NCBI GenBank assembly: GCA_902776515.1
Contig: CACYQE010000048.1
Span: 1-6,151, forward strand
Direction: 5' to 3'
From: an uncultured Pseudomonadota bacterium
GTDB lineage: Bacteria; Pseudomonadota; Alphaproteobacteria; Rs-D84
DNA length: 6,151 bases
In this document: positions 5,603 through 6,151 of the stretch, piece after piece
Numbering within the stretch: the first letter of the stretch is position 1
Layout of the letters: each line of letters begins with the position of its first letter
The notes under the pieces: model-generated
What the model was told of the DNA's origin: nothing
What the model saw: the letters and a program-made list of their open reading frames with translations, nothing else
The model's database searches: none
Position numbers and translations under genes: made by a program

Positions 5603-6151
5603 ATGGTAAAATATCTGGATAATACTGGGTCTGGGTTTGCCGCATGGAATGCGACACGGACCGAAGAAACAAAAAAATCAGGTTCTAGGTTTTCGAAATT
5701 TTTCTGGTGGTTTATTTTATTCTTAGGAACTTGGTGGTTGCTGGGGCAATGGATGGCACCAAAACAAAATCCTGTGGTCAGTGATTCTGATGTGGCATTG
5801 ATTTCAAACGATACGGCGAATTTACCGACCAAGGTGGTCTCGTCTGATAAAATTACGGCAAATGTTACGGGTTTGCGTATCAAAGATGTTGAATTGGTTG
5901 ATTTTAAAAATTCGGCAAAGGTTGATGATGTAACGCATGTTAAATTATTGGGTGAAGAAACCAAGACTCTTGAAAGACTTATTTGCCGAGGTGCTTCAGC
6001 TTCTTGGTGCCCCTTCAATCTTGGTAGTAAATTTCTAATGTGGGCAATGAAATGGATGGTAAATAACACTCAATATAGGTTGTTTACTTGTTATAGTGAC
6101 CCGCAAGCAAAAGAAATCGGAAGTATATACCAAGGTTTGAATTTCTTTTAT
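5603..6151 (+). CDS. yidC: YidC membrane insertase N-terminus fused in frame to a Mom-like segment (no stop in window)
   Basis: The frame opens at ATG 5603, one base after the lspA stop, and stays open for 183 codons to the window edge. Residues 1-117 look like the start of YidC, the inner-membrane insertase and chaperone: a polar, basic stretch (1-34), a Trp-rich first membrane segment (FFWWFILFLGTWWLLGQW, 33-50), then the beginning of the periplasmic domain (ALISNDTANL..., with TGLRIKDVELVDFKNS at 89-104 and HVKLLG at 112-117). Gene order lspA-yidC also supports this. After about G117 the YidC similarity stops and an unrelated sequence begins (see the entry at 5954). YidC is normally about 550-600 aa with five later membrane segments, none of which are here, so a functional insertase is not encoded in this form. 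An assembly chimera is the leading explanation; a true rearrangement is the alternative. The YidC call on the N-terminal part is good but not certain. Confidence 0.75.
   Translation, partial: MVKYLDNTGSGFAAWNATRTEETKKSGSRFSKFFWWFILFLGTWWLLGQWMAPKQNPVVSDSDVALISNDTANLPTKVVSSDKITANVTGLRIKDVELVDFKNSAKVDDVTHVKLLGEETKTLERLICRGASASWCPFNLGSKFLMWAMKWMVNNTQYRLFTCYSDPQAKEIGSIYQGLNFFY
5954..6151 (+). other. Mom-like DNA-modification protein fragment (C-terminal core) joined to the YidC N-terminus
   Basis: Residues 118-183 of the open frame read LERLICRGASASWCPFNLGS, then a helix (KFLMWAMKWMV), then FTCYSDPQAKEIGSIYQGLN up to the edge. From memory this pattern (Leu-x-Arg-Leu, a helix, Tyr-Ser/Ala-Asp, Gly-x-Ile-Tyr-Gln, aromatic residues) matches the C-terminal half of Mom-like GNAT-fold proteins; phage Mu Mom converts adenine in DNA to a carbamoylmethyl form that resists restriction. 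Such genes are usually found in phages and prophages. Codon choice also differs from the rest of the window: Leu CTT/CTA and Arg AGA/AGG/CGA replace TTG and CGT. No start codon or ribosome site belonging to this segment is visible, and both its true N-terminus and its end are missing. The family call is a recollection, not a search result. Confidence 0.55.

Noticed and set aside
5575..6069. Antisense open frame of 164 codons across the lspA end and the YidC/Mom-like junction
   Set aside because: No recognisable domain and no start context. It exists because the forward frame is open on both sides of the junction. It was considered as a possible real gene explaining the right end, but the forward frame gives recognisable protein on both sides.
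5603..6151. A natural, undescribed YidC-Mom fusion protein acting as a new defence or modification system
   Set aside because: The YidC part stops inside its periplasmic domain and lacks all insertase segments, and it would place a DNA-modifying domain outside the cytoplasm. A chimera or disruptive insertion fits better.

Overview
The window is a compact chromosomal segment from a low-to-mid GC bacterium. All seven genes lie on the + strand with almost no space between them. The most likely source is an alphaproteobacterium, perhaps an uncultured gut or host-associated lineage. This rests on the protein flavour (a D,D-carboxypeptidase with a C-terminal SPOR domain, RecR with a GRYHILGG core and a DLDYLDDGTL tail, a KefB-type antiporter) and on a uniform codon style (Leu TTG, Arg CGT, Val GTT). 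No rRNA is present to confirm it, so the taxonomy is inference.

Layout: 1-611 holds the 3' end of an exporter-type ABC ATPase (MsbA-like), cut by the window edge just after Walker A. A 47-base gap with a possible promoter leads to a secreted penicillin-binding D-Ala-D-Ala carboxypeptidase (659-1771). Next come recR (1788-2390) and rsmA/ksgA (2387-3220), which overlap by ATGA. A promoter and a strong AGGAGG site introduce a KefB-type cation:proton antiporter with a C-terminal RCK/TrkA-N domain (3273-4982), which ends in a clear intrinsic terminator. A second promoter, nearly identical in its -10 region, drives lspA (5065-5601). One base after lspA starts a gene whose first ~117 codons look like the N-terminus of YidC.

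The odd part is the right end. From about base 5954 the reading frame stays open, but the YidC similarity ends. The protein becomes a different family that I recognise as the C-terminal core of Mom-like (phage Mu Mom-related, GNAT-fold) DNA-modification proteins, and codon choice changes at the same place. The frame runs off the window without a stop. Either this is a real recombination or insertion that truncates an essential insertase, or, more likely, it is an assembly chimera at a contig end. This junction is the main thing to check.

Functionally, most of the window is housekeeping with an envelope bias: ABC export, peptidoglycan trimming, ion/proton exchange, lipoprotein signal removal and membrane protein insertion, plus recombinational repair (RecR) and 16S rRNA dimethylation (RsmA). 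I saw no tRNA, rRNA, CRISPR array, insertion sequence or complete mobile element.
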